Positions 6,576 through 13,983 of a stretch of DNA of 17,603 nucleotides are shown here, piece by piece (position 1 is the stretch's first letter; each line of letters opens with the position of its first letter). Below the pieces are notes generated by a model. It was not told the DNA's origin. It ran no database searches and saw nothing but the letters and a program-made list of their open reading frames with translations. The DNA is from CAYHOI01 sp964358175 (GTDB lineage: Bacteria; Margulisbacteria; Riflemargulisbacteria; GWF2-35-9). The stretch is from positions 1 to 17,603 of the forward strand of contig CAYHOI010000034.1 of assembly GCA_964358175.1 (NCBI GenBank). The letters are read 5' to 3'. The translations under genes and the position numbers were made by a program.

Positions 6576-7589
6576 ATGAAGCACATCATCAGAACCGCTA
6601 TCTTGATGGCACTTCTCCTTCTTCTTGGGGGTTGTGGCACTGAGAAGCTTTATATCTACAACTGGACCTACTACATCCCTGATCAAGTCATCAAGGATTT
6701 TGAGACCCGCTATAAAGTAAAAGTGGTTTATGATGTTTACTCCTCCAATGAAGAAATGTTCGCCAAGCTCAGAGCCGGCGGAAAGGGGTACGATCTGGTG
6801 TTTCCTTCGGGAGACTTTGTCAAAATCATGATTCACGAAAAGATGCTGGAACCCTTGGATAAGAAGAAGATTCCAAATACAAAATATCTCGACTCTGCCA
6901 TTTTATCGAAAATTAACTATGATGCCGGCGGTCGCTTCAGTGTCCCCTACATGGTGGGAGCTGCGGGCATCGCTGTGAACAAAGAAAAGGTAAAGGATTT
7001 TGATAAAAGTTCTTCGATCTTTAATCGATCAGATTTGCGTGGGAAAATGACTTTGCTGGATGATATGCGGGAGGTCACGGGACTCGCTCTTAAGAGCTTG
7101 GGCTATTCTGTCAATTCAACCCATGATGAAGAGCTAGAGCAGGCTAAGTCGGTGATTTTACGTTGGAAAGAAAATATTCTCAAGTTTGATGCGGAGGCCT
7201 TTGCAAAAGGGTTTGCAAGCGGTGAGTATTGGGTCGTTCAGGGCTACGCCGAAAACATTTTTCTGGAGCTTGATGACGCCCAGAAGCAAAGGGTCGAATT
7301 CTTCATTCCAAAAGAAGGTTCGCCCATGTATATCGACAACATGGTCATGCTCAAAACGGCACGCCATAAGGAGTTGGCTTATCAATTTATCAACTATATA
7401 CACGAGCCAGAAGTTTTCTCCAAAATTGTCAGCTTTTTGCGACTCCCCTCCCTCAACACGGATGCAAGAAAATTTGTCACCAAATCCCCCATTTACCAGA
7501 TTGAGGATTTGGTGCCCTGTGAACTCAAGGAGGATTTGGGCGCAGATCTTGTCAAATTCAACAAGATTTGGGGTCAAGTGCGGATGTAG
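6576..7589 (+). CDS. potD: Spermidine/putrescine-binding lipoprotein
   Basis: A 337-residue substrate-binding protein of the importer. A lipoprotein signal peptide is evident: basic MKHIIR, a hydrophobic core, and lipobox LGGC with the lipidated cysteine at C20, so the mature protein is membrane-tethered. The PotD/PotF hallmark NWTYYIPDQVIKDFE (from residue 29) follows at once, and later blocks such as YDLVFPSGDFV and NMVMLKTARHKELAYQFINY fit periplasmic binding protein type 2 architecture. An AAGGAG sits nine bases before the ATG. As last gene of potABCD it sets substrate choice. Whether it prefers spermidine or putrescine cannot be told here. E. coli PotD is about 348 residues, so the length is normal. 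Confidence 0.93.
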   Translation: MKHIIRTAILMALLLLLGGCGTEKLYIYNWTYYIPDQVIKDFETRYKVKVVYDVYSSNEEMFAKLRAGGKGYDLVFPSGDFVKIMIHEKMLEPLDKKKIPNTKYLDSAILSKINYDAGGRFSVPYMVGAAGIAVNKEKVKDFDKSSSIFNRSDLRGKMTLLDDMREVTGLALKSLGYSVNSTHDEELEQAKSVILRWKENILKFDAEAFAKGFASGEYWVVQGYAENIFLELDDAQKQRVEFFIPKEGSPMYIDNMVMLKTARHKELAYQFINYIHEPEVFSKIVSFLRLPSLNTDARKFVTKSPIYQIEDLVPCELKEDLGADLVKFNKIWGQVRM

Positions 7590-7646
7590 TCGCAGATAGT
7601 TCTGGCGGATTCCTCGGGAGTATGAAATAATGCGCATACGCTTTCT

Positions 7647-8906
7647 ATGACAACTTTTGAACAGCTCCAGCTTATTCCTCGCCTTTTGGATGCCCTAAAA
7701 AACGAAGGATATACCACACCAACCCCTATTCAGGAGCAGGCTATCCCTGTCATTTTAGGGGGGAAAGATCTTTTTGGGATTGCCCAAACAGGAACTGGGA
7801 AAACAGCAGCATTTGCCCTGCCCATTCTTCAACTCCTCGAGGAGCAGGAGGGAACAAGTGGTCATCGTTCCATCAAAGCATTGATTTGCACTCCAACACG
7901 AGAGCTTGCCATCCAAATCGGTGAAAGTTTTGCCACCTATGGACGGTACTGCCATCTAAGACAGTCCATTATCTATGGAGGCGTCAATCAGAACCCTCAA
8001 ATAACAGCTCTTCGACGAGGGGTGGATATTCTCATTGTGACGCCTGGACGACTGCTGGATCTTATGCAACAGGGGCATGTTCATCTTCAGCATATTGAAA
8101 TCTTTGTTTTGGATGAAGGCGATCGAATGCTCGATATGGGCTTTATTCACGACATTCGACGCATTATTACCAAGCTACCGGTAAAGCGGCAAAATCTGTT
8201 TTTTTCAGCGACCCTCCCTCCCGATATTTTGCGATTGGCGAATGATATTCTTCGACAGCCCGTTCGCGTAGAAGTCACACCTCAATCTTCCACGGTGGAT
8301 ACGATTGAACAATCTGTCTTTTTCGTAGACAAAGCCAGTAAGCGACAATTGCTGATTCACTTACTTAAAGACAATCGTCTTTATTCCGTGCTTGTTTTTT
8401 CGCGCACGAAACATGGTGCGGACAAGATCACGAAAGAGTTGCAACGTGTAGGCGTTGAGGCTCAGGCTATTCACGGCGACAAGTCTCAGAACGCCCGACA
8501 ACGTGCACTCACCAGCTTTAAGCAGGGGAAGTGTCGTGTATTGGTGGCCACAGATATTGCTGCACGCGGGATAGATATTGATGATTTAACGCATGTTATT
8601 AATTTTGATTTGCCAGAAGTAGCGGAAACATACGTGCACCGAGTAGGGCGTACGGGACGAGCAGGAGCCAGCGGGGTAGCATTCTCCTTTTGCTGCCAGG
8701 AGGAAACGGGTTATTTGCGTGATATTCATCGCCTTATTCAAAAAGAGCTTCCCGTGGTGACCGAGCATCCTTTTGCCATGCCCTATTCAACGGCTACAAC
8801 GCTTCCTCGTTTGGAGGACACCGGGCGCAAAACCACCAATTCACCTTTTCATGACAGACACAAACGACGAACCTTTACGCAAGAAAAGACTTATCGAAAT
8901 CGGTAA
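7647..8906 (+). CDS. rhlE: DEAD-box-family ATP-dependent RNA helicase, RhlE-like, with DEGD motif II
   Basis: A 419-residue RNA helicase of superfamily 2. Motifs in order: Q motif TPTPIQEQAIP (24-34), Walker A AQTGTGKT (46-53), Ia PTRELA (83-88), Ib TPGRL, motif II DEGD (156-159), III SAT, IV VFSRTKHGAD, V ATDIAARGIDI, VI HRVGRTGRAG. The helicase core is followed by a basic C-terminal tail (from about 375, ending HKRRTFTQEKTYRNR) that probably binds RNA. Motif II has glycine in place of alanine (codon GGC at 8118-8120), which is unusual; the ATP-contacting D156 and E157 remain. The short core and tail fit the RhlE group involved in ribosome assembly and RNA decay. It lies 57 bases after potD with no clear terminator between, so read-through from the pot promoter is possible. 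I see only a weak ribosome binding site. Confidence 0.92.
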   Translation: MTTFEQLQLIPRLLDALKNEGYTTPTPIQEQAIPVILGGKDLFGIAQTGTGKTAAFALPILQLLEEQEGTSGHRSIKALICTPTRELAIQIGESFATYGRYCHLRQSIIYGGVNQNPQITALRRGVDILIVTPGRLLDLMQQGHVHLQHIEIFVLDEGDRMLDMGFIHDIRRIITKLPVKRQNLFFSATLPPDILRLANDILRQPVRVEVTPQSSTVDTIEQSVFFVDKASKRQLLIHLLKDNRLYSVLVFSRTKHGADKITKELQRVGVEAQAIHGDKSQNARQRALTSFKQGKCRVLVATDIAARGIDIDDLTHVINFDLPEVAETYVHRVGRTGRAGASGVAFSFCCQEETGYLRDIHRLIQKELPVVTEHPFAMPYSTATTLPRLEDTGRKTTNSPFHDRHKRRTFTQEKTYRNR

Positions 8907-8937
8907 AGCGTACAAAGCCAAACCAATTTGGTCGAAG

Positions 8938-9068
8938 TATACTCTTGCGAAAATGGTTTTTTGGCTAGGAATGAGGAGCGACGTTTACTGTGCGTAAATG
9001 AGTGACGAATGACAACGCCGCCATCGCAAGATCTAGCGAAGCGTCAAAACCATTTTCTCAAGAGTATA
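8938..9068. repeat. MITE-like interspersed repeat, copy 1
   Basis: A 131-bp element in the 201-base gap between the convergent helicase and GH57 genes. Its ends are inverted repeats of 23 bases with one mismatch (8938-8960 and 9046-9068; the left end contains ACTCTTGCGAAAATGG). Inside are a TTTAC/GTAAA hairpin and a quasi-palindrome TCGC-A-AGATCT-A-GCGA. A second copy with the same orientation lies at 16731-16861 and differs at only about six positions by eye. TA dinucleotides flank both ends at the CTCTT border, as expected for TA-target insertion. It encodes no protein and is probably mobilised in trans or is a palindromic intergenic repeat. Confidence 0.85.
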
Positions 9069-9107
9069 AACGGACACAGCGAGATCACCCGTAAAGACCG
9101 ATAAATC

Positions 9108-11939
9108 CTATTTCACCCAGAAAATAATTTCTGGAAAACGGCAATAGATGAGTTTCAGCTTTTGGAAGGCTGTGAAGGTCTCGTCTTGCAAAAAAATCTG
9201 TGCAAATTGATGAATCTTATTTCGCAACAGAACCGGCACATGATTCCAGTCCACCTGCCACAGGGCATCTGCCGTGAGGGCTCCCAAATTAACAATGTAT
9301 TCGAATTCATAGCACTGTCCCGGCTGAAGGGTTACAGCATCCCGACTGGACAATAAGATTAACTCATGCTGAGGGGACACGGTGTAGGCACCCTTGTCCG
9401 AGGTCTGGTAGGTATAAACCGTTGACAAAGAAAACCGTACATCGGATCGCAAACTATTAAGGGTGAGCTTTAGATTGCTGATCTTGTCGATGAGTGTGAT
9501 TGCATTCTGGTCAAATGTGCGAACTTCTCCGCCAACAGGTAACGCCTCTCCTTCTACGCTGTAAGCCTCTCCCTCGTGCCAGTCGAGTGATGTTGGGAAA
9601 GCGATAGTGGGGGTCATCTGTGCCTCCACATTCGATCGGTTCCAAATCTCCACGCGAACAGACCCGGTCTTCGGATTAATTTTCTTGATAATATCAATGA
9701 GTTTATGCTCAATCATGGCGTGTCGAACGAATGTAATGACGCGATGTCCCTCGATCTCATCCCGATACTTCTCTGTTGCAATCCACTTAAAGTCACCGAA
9801 ATAGCCTTCCTGGTAATTCAGAATCGGATTCTCAAACGTATTGGGAGGCAGGATCCAAACTTGCTCCCATGCGATGGGAAATGGATTCAACATCGCTTGC
9901 TCTTCGTCGAAATCATCCAAGTCCTCGGGATAAGTTTTGCGAATAAGGTCGCAGGACTCCATTTGATCCAGATCCAATGCGATCACAAGGGGATGAGAGC
10001 TTGTAGTGCCAGAAGACTTATCAGTCAATGCGAAATTCTCAACATCCTGACGCCCCTGGATAAAATGCTTAATAATGGAGTTGTACCCCTCCCGATGTCT
10101 TGAGAACCCGGAAACGAGATTGTGGAAATTCATCTCACTGAAATAAAACAGAGTGTCTCCCTTTTCATCAATGATCTTGATGGTATTGTTCATCTTGATC
10201 AGCGTCCATCGAATTTCACTGCCTCGGTATTCGCCAACAAGCTCTTTTTCGAAGCTATCCAAGCCGTCATACTTCAGCATCAAAATGGCGGCGAGCTGGG
10301 TAGCAATATGAAGCCTAAAGAAGAGGATAGAGGCCCCACCGAAAAACCCGATAAAATTGGGACAACTGGCGCGGTTTTTGTTCCAAATATGCAAGAGATG
10401 CCCTTGCGCATCCGTATCATCCATTAAATATCTGAAGAGTTCTCCAGGGTCTATTTCCTGGCCTCCAACGATTTCTTGATAGATCAACTGAGCTAGAATA
10501 TAGTTTAGCCGAATCTCGGGGTATTTAGAGAGTTGGCCCTCTTGCCAGCTTACGGGACTTCGCACAAAATTCAGATACCACTTGGCCTCAACATGCGTCA
10601 TACGCATTGATTGAAGCTGCTCAGCACTAAGCGAACGAAGCTGTTCTATGGATTGAATTCCTGCCTGAAGAAATTGGCGAGTCAGCACTCTCCAGGTTTC
10701 AACATCTAACGGATTGTTATTCCAGATGACCGAAAATTCTTTGTAAGAACTAGGCTTAATCTTTCTGATAACTTGAAAGTGTGGCCGGCGAGTTTTGAGG
10801 GGTTTCATATGGTAAGGGTTAAATGTATTTTGGGCTTGTTTAAGGGCGTGAAAAAAATGACGTTTCTCCGAAAAAGCAAACTCAGCAGTCCCTTTCCAGC
10901 TCCCATTTTTTTCGAGATCATCGACAAAATATAAGTCAATCGGATCGACCGTTGACAGTCTGTCACGGGCTTCCAGATAAAAACGGGATATTTCGGCACA
11001 AAGGGGTTCCACTTCATCCTTGCTAATATCTAGACGCTCATTGAGTTCGGCATATCGATGTATCCAGCGTTCAAATCCATCAATAAACCAATCGACAGAG
11101 GCCTTGGTGTCAGCATCCCATGCGCTGTTCATTACGCTAAAAAAATAGTCATTGATCTCTGAGGGGGAGGCCTGGGGCATCATCGCGCGCAACATATTGG
11201 ACCCCACAAAGATCCGAAGGGAGGGGAAAGCCGGATTGATCCATCCCGTAAAAATGTTTCCCGTAAAGTCTTCAGGTAAAGAATGTTCAATAACATTTTC
11301 ATCAACAATGATAGATAGATAGGGAAACTGCTGAAGAAACGAACTGTGCTGATAGACACTTTCCAATATTTCTGTGGTTTTTTCCTCGAAGAAACGCTCA
11401 GGAATCCACACAAGCGGGGCAACACCGCGATCTCCAAACAAGTGAAACAATTTTTCATAATAGGCCAGAATAGCTGCCACAGAAAAAGGAGCGGGATCAG
11501 GGCCGATGAAGGCTTCATCCAAAATCCCTCCGCCAAGAATGACGGAGCCACCCTGAACCAGCCTCTGAAGTCTTGCCAAGAGATCACCACGACAGCAAGT
11601 TAGTTCATCGAGATTAGCATCAGCCAAATGAAGATAGACAACGCTCGGATGTTGGGTGGGCTCGCTACTTAGATAGAGAGCCTCCAATTCGTTAAGGACA
11701 GGTTCTAAGGTTAATCTGTTTTTTTCCTCAAACTGAGTTCGTCCCTGAATACTCTCATTCTGCCGAGGCTGACAGTAGTGATGAAACTGAAGGTGGTTTA
11801 ATTGAATATGCCGCTCAAAGAGCGGATAGAGCTCCTCCATAAGCAAATCGTGAACAAGCTTGGCAGGCTCTCCTTGTGGCTCTAATGATAATTTTTCCGC
11901 TGTTCCAAGACTGAACCAGCGCACATGCCCCATTCCCAT
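9108..11939 (-). CDS. Large divergent GH57-type protein (4-alpha-glucanotransferase-like)
   Basis: A 943-residue protein that matches the GH57 alpha-glucanotransferase layout in several places. Residues 135-150 (GGGILDEAFIGPDP) fit motif 2. WIPERFFEE (178-186) fits motif 3 and places the catalytic glutamate at E181. IIVDENV (210-216) fits the VVVDD block. WFIDGFERW (284-292) may be motif 4, with D287 as acid/base. CPNFIGFFGGASILFFRLH (526-544) resembles the CxxxYWHGxFGG block. The C-terminal 250 residues look like the beta-sandwich of these enzymes. Differences: no HxHQP motif 1 near the N-terminus, and about 250 extra residues compared with the usual 650-700, including a helical insert near 400-470. 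The likely role is alpha-glucan or glycogen processing, but loss of motif 1 leaves activity uncertain. No Shine-Dalgarno precedes the ATG. Confidence 0.72.
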   Translation of the reverse strand: MGMGHVRWFSLGTAEKLSLEPQGEPAKLVHDLLMEELYPLFERHIQLNHLQFHHYCQPRQNESIQGRTQFEEKNRLTLEPVLNELEALYLSSEPTQHPSVVYLHLADANLDELTCCRGDLLARLQRLVQGGSVILGGGILDEAFIGPDPAPFSVAAILAYYEKLFHLFGDRGVAPLVWIPERFFEEKTTEILESVYQHSSFLQQFPYLSIIVDENVIEHSLPEDFTGNIFTGWINPAFPSLRIFVGSNMLRAMMPQASPSEINDYFFSVMNSAWDADTKASVDWFIDGFERWIHRYAELNERLDISKDEVEPLCAEISRFYLEARDRLSTVDPIDLYFVDDLEKNGSWKGTAEFAFSEKRHFFHALKQAQNTFNPYHMKPLKTRRPHFQVIRKIKPSSYKEFSVIWNNNPLDVETWRVLTRQFLQAGIQSIEQLRSLSAEQLQSMRMTHVEAKWYLNFVRSPVSWQEGQLSKYPEIRLNYILAQLIYQEIVGGQEIDPGELFRYLMDDTDAQGHLLHIWNKNRASCPNFIGFFGGASILFFRLHIATQLAAILMLKYDGLDSFEKELVGEYRGSEIRWTLIKMNNTIKIIDEKGDTLFYFSEMNFHNLVSGFSRHREGYNSIIKHFIQGRQDVENFALTDKSSGTTSSHPLVIALDLDQMESCDLIRKTYPEDLDDFDEEQAMLNPFPIAWEQVWILPPNTFENPILNYQEGYFGDFKWIATEKYRDEIEGHRVITFVRHAMIEHKLIDIIKKINPKTGSVRVEIWNRSNVEAQMTPTIAFPTSLDWHEGEAYSVEGEALPVGGEVRTFDQNAITLIDKISNLKLTLNSLRSDVRFSLSTVYTYQTSDKGAYTVSPQHELILLSSRDAVTLQPGQCYEFEYIVNLGALTADALWQVDWNHVPVLLRNKIHQFAQIFLQDETFTAFQKLKLIYCRFPEIIFWVK

Positions 11940-11945
11940 GGGGGT

Positions 11946-11975
11946 ATTATAGCGATCCGTCGACGGTACTGTCTA
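11946..11975 (-). promoter_or_regulatory. Promoter of the GH57-like gene (predicted leaderless)
   Basis: On the minus strand, TAGACA (11975-11970, 5 of 6), an 18-base spacer and an exact TATAAT (11951-11946). The -10 ends six bases before the ATG at 11939, so transcription should begin at or next to the start codon. Confidence 0.6.
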
Positions 11976-11986
11976 TAAAATAGCAT

Positions 11987-12415
11987 TTATTCGGTTGGAA
12001 GTTCAGTTTGTTCAAGACGACGGTTGAGAGCCTCCATCACGATGATGGTATTCATCTCGGGATAACGATTCATGAGAACATCAAACCAACTTTTGTGAAA
12101 TTTAAATAGACTCATGGGCGTTGCTGCGGTGACCGTCGCAGAACTCTTATCGACCCCGAGAAGGGACATTTCCCCAAGAAGATCTCCCTTTTTTACTGTG
12201 GCAATTTTCTTTTCTTTCTTGATAACATCTGCAAATCCGTCAGCAATCACGTAGAGAAACTCGCTGTGAGTTCCTTCCTTGAAAATGGGTTTCCCCTCTT
12301 TTACGCTGATCAGAGTTGTACGCTCAAATACATCCTCAAAGGTAGTGTCGTCCAATTTATAGCGTGATTGCATGAGGGGGCGAAGTGAATCCAAAAGCCC
12401 ACGCTCGGTACTCAT
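11987..12415 (-). CDS. Cyclic-nucleotide-binding-fold protein, stand-alone
   Basis: A 142-residue protein made almost entirely of one cNMP-binding (CAP/CRP-like) beta-roll domain: PIFKEGTHSEFLYVIADGFADVI (about 43-65), then the phosphate-binding cassette region VKKGDLLGEMSLLGVDKSSATVTA (74-97). The glycine-glutamate of GE(M)SLL is present (81-82), but the arginine normally found in the RxATV part, which contacts the cyclic phosphate, is serine (DKSSATV), so nucleotide binding is doubtful. There is no DNA-binding domain, unlike CRP; the C-terminus is a single helix. The gene starts one base after the stop of the ArsR-type regulator, so the two are probably co-translated and may act together. 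The fold is well supported, but the ligand and function are unknown. Confidence 0.82.
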   Translation of the reverse strand: MSTERGLLDSLRPLMQSRYKLDDTTFEDVFERTTLISVKEGKPIFKEGTHSEFLYVIADGFADVIKKEKKIATVKKGDLLGEMSLLGVDKSSATVTAATPMSLFKFHKSWFDVLMNRYPEMNTIIVMEALNRRLEQTELPTE

Positions 12416-12416
12416 T

Positions 12417-12713
12417 CTATTTTTTCTTAATATTAAATTGTGTCTTCAGAAAGTCGTCATAGAGCCTCGTCAGCAGTTCGGCATCAACAGAATAGTAGAT
12501 GTTTCGTCCTTGTTTTCTAGCAACGAGTATTCCAACGGTTCGAAGATAGTTGAGGTGATGAGACGTTGTGGACTGTTCCATAAAAAAATTCTTCTCAATA
12601 GCGCTCGCACATAACTCGCCCTCTTCATATAATTTTAAAACGATATCGAGCCGTTCTTCGTTAGCCAGAGCACGAAACGCTTTGATGAAGTCCTGTTTGC
12701 TCAAATTTTTCAT
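12417..12713 (-). CDS. ArsR/SmtB-family winged-helix transcriptional regulator
   Basis: A 98-residue DNA-binding protein of the ArsR type. Residues about 8-90 form the winged helix: FRALANEERLDIVLKLYEEGELCASAIE, the recognition helix in MEQSTTSHHLNYLRTVGIL, and the wing ARKQGRNIYYSV. Cysteine is found only once (in GELCAS, beside the position of the ELCVCDL metal site), so the classic metal-binding CxC is absent and the signal may not be a metal. The start is set by an AAGGAG seven bases before the ATG. It follows serS by 22 bases and precedes the cNMP-fold gene by one base. A TTGCAA...GATAAT pair inside the end of serS could give this two-gene unit its own promoter. Its target is unknown; self-regulation is common in the family. 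Confidence 0.88.
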   Translation of the reverse strand: MKNLSKQDFIKAFRALANEERLDIVLKLYEEGELCASAIEKNFFMEQSTTSHHLNYLRTVGILVARKQGRNIYYSVDAELLTRLYDDFLKTQFNIKKK

Positions 12714-12735
12714 AATAGATCTCCTTTTAACACCT

Positions 12736-13983
12736 TTAAGATTCTATTATCACCATTTTTACGTAATCTTGCAACACGCCTGGAATTCGAATCGTTCCAT
12801 CTGCTTGCTGAAAGTTCTCGAAAATGGCTGCGAGCGTACGACCCACGGCAAGACCAGAGCCATTGAGTGTGTGAATAAAGTCGACTTGTTGCATTTCATT
12901 TCGATAACGAATCTTGGCTCTTCTGGCCTGGAAATCGGCAAAATTGCTACAGGAAGAAATCTCTCTGTAACGGTTTGCGGAGGGGAACCAGACCTCCAAG
13001 TCATATGTTTTGCTCGATGAGAACCCGACATCTCCGCTACAGAGCAGAGTGCGGCGATAAGGGAGCTCTAAAAGCTCAAGAATTCCTTCTGCAGCAAGAG
13101 TCAGAGATTCAAGACACTTCATGCTTTCTTCGGGACGACTGTACATCACGAGTTCCACTTTGTTGAATTGGTGCTGTCGAATGAGTCCTGCGACATCTTT
13201 TCCATAGCTTCCTGCTTCCCTTCGAAAGCAGGGGGTGTAGGCAACCATCTTCAGGGGCAACTGTGCGGCATCGAGTATTTCGTCACGGTATATATTCGTT
13301 ACGGGAACCTCTGCAGTGGGAATAAGATAGAGGCCATCTCGCTCACACTTGTACAGTTCTTCCTCAAACTTCGGAAGCTGTCCGGTTCCTGTCATTGTCT
13401 CGGCGGTTACCAAAAAGGGTGTCAGAACCTCTTCATATCCATTTTGACTATGCGTATCCAGCATAAAATTAATCAGTGCACGCTCTAATTTGGCGGCAGC
13501 ACCCCTGTAAACGGTGAAGCGACTTCCAGAAAGCTTTGCGCCTCTGGAGAAGTCAAGGATCCCCAGGTTGCGCCCCAATTCATCATGACTTTTCGGCTCA
13601 AAGGAGAATGAGGGAGTCGATCCGCGTGATTTCTCAACCAGATTATCTGCTTCATCCTTGCCCGTTGGGGTATCTTCGCTCAGCATATTGGGAATAAGGA
13701 GAGAGAGTTGACTCAGCTGTTCTTCCATTGTCCCTAATTGAGCATCATATTTCCCAATGAATTCTGAAAGGGTTTTCATCTGCTGCAATTGATCTGAGGT
13801 GGGTTTGCCCTGGGGTTTAAATTGGTTGCGTTCAGCTTTGAGTTGTTCTGTTTTTTGAAGAAGCTCGCGATAGGGCTTATCCATCGATAACCACTCCTCC
13901 AAGAGGGTGGCTGAATCATTTCGTCTTTCCAAATTGGCTCTTACTTTGTCCGGATTTTCACGAATATACCTAGCCGCTAACAT
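12736..13983 (-). CDS. serS: Seryl-tRNA synthetase
   Basis: A 415-residue class II aminoacyl-tRNA synthetase that charges tRNA-Ser. The N-terminal domain (about 1-110) is the long antiparallel coiled-coil arm that grips the variable arm of tRNA-Ser. The catalytic core shows the serine-binding TAEVP (223-227), motif 2 FRREAGSYGKDVAGLIRQHQF (from 253) and motif 3 NGSGLAVGRTLAAIFENFQ near the C-terminus, all typical of bacterial SerRS. Length is normal. The ATG at 13983 overlaps the end of pheA by seven bases and has a strong AGGAGGT six bases upstream, which fixes the start. It is cytoplasmic and essential in other bacteria. It sits in a tight leftward run with glyA, dCMP deaminase and pheA. 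Confidence 0.97.
   Translation of the reverse strand: MLAARYIRENPDKVRANLERRNDSATLLEEWLSMDKPYRELLQKTEQLKAERNQFKPQGKPTSDQLQQMKTLSEFIGKYDAQLGTMEEQLSQLSLLIPNMLSEDTPTGKDEADNLVEKSRGSTPSFSFEPKSHDELGRNLGILDFSRGAKLSGSRFTVYRGAAAKLERALINFMLDTHSQNGYEEVLTPFLVTAETMTGTGQLPKFEEELYKCERDGLYLIPTAEVPVTNIYRDEILDAAQLPLKMVAYTPCFRREAGSYGKDVAGLIRQHQFNKVELVMYSRPEESMKCLESLTLAAEGILELLELPYRRTLLCSGDVGFSSSKTYDLEVWFPSANRYREISSCSNFADFQARRAKIRYRNEMQQVDFIHTLNGSGLAVGRTLAAIFENFQQADGTIRIPGVLQDYVKMVIIES
12746..12774 (-). promoter_or_regulatory. Putative internal promoter for the ArsR/cNMP pair
   Basis: Inside the 3' end of serS on the minus strand: TTGCAA (12774-12769, 4 of 6), a 17-base spacer and GATAAT (12751-12746, 5 of 6). 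Transcription would start near 12739, just before the regulator's AAGGAG. Confidence 0.4.

Noticed and set aside
8918..8931. Terminator hairpin after the helicase (CCAAA/TTTGG)
   Set aside because: The stem is only five AT-leaning pairs and no T run follows.
8938..9068. CRISPR array or tRNA interpretation of the repeat
   Set aside because: There are just two distant copies with no spacer periodicity, and no cloverleaf or T-loop sequence.
9705..10427. Plus-strand ORFs of 101-132 codons opposite the GH57-like gene
   Set aside because: They are shadows of the 943-codon reading frame, without motifs or ribosome sites.
12568..13020. 150-codon plus-strand ORF spanning arsR and serS
   Set aside because: It runs antisense across two recognised genes and their junction; its composition is not protein-like.
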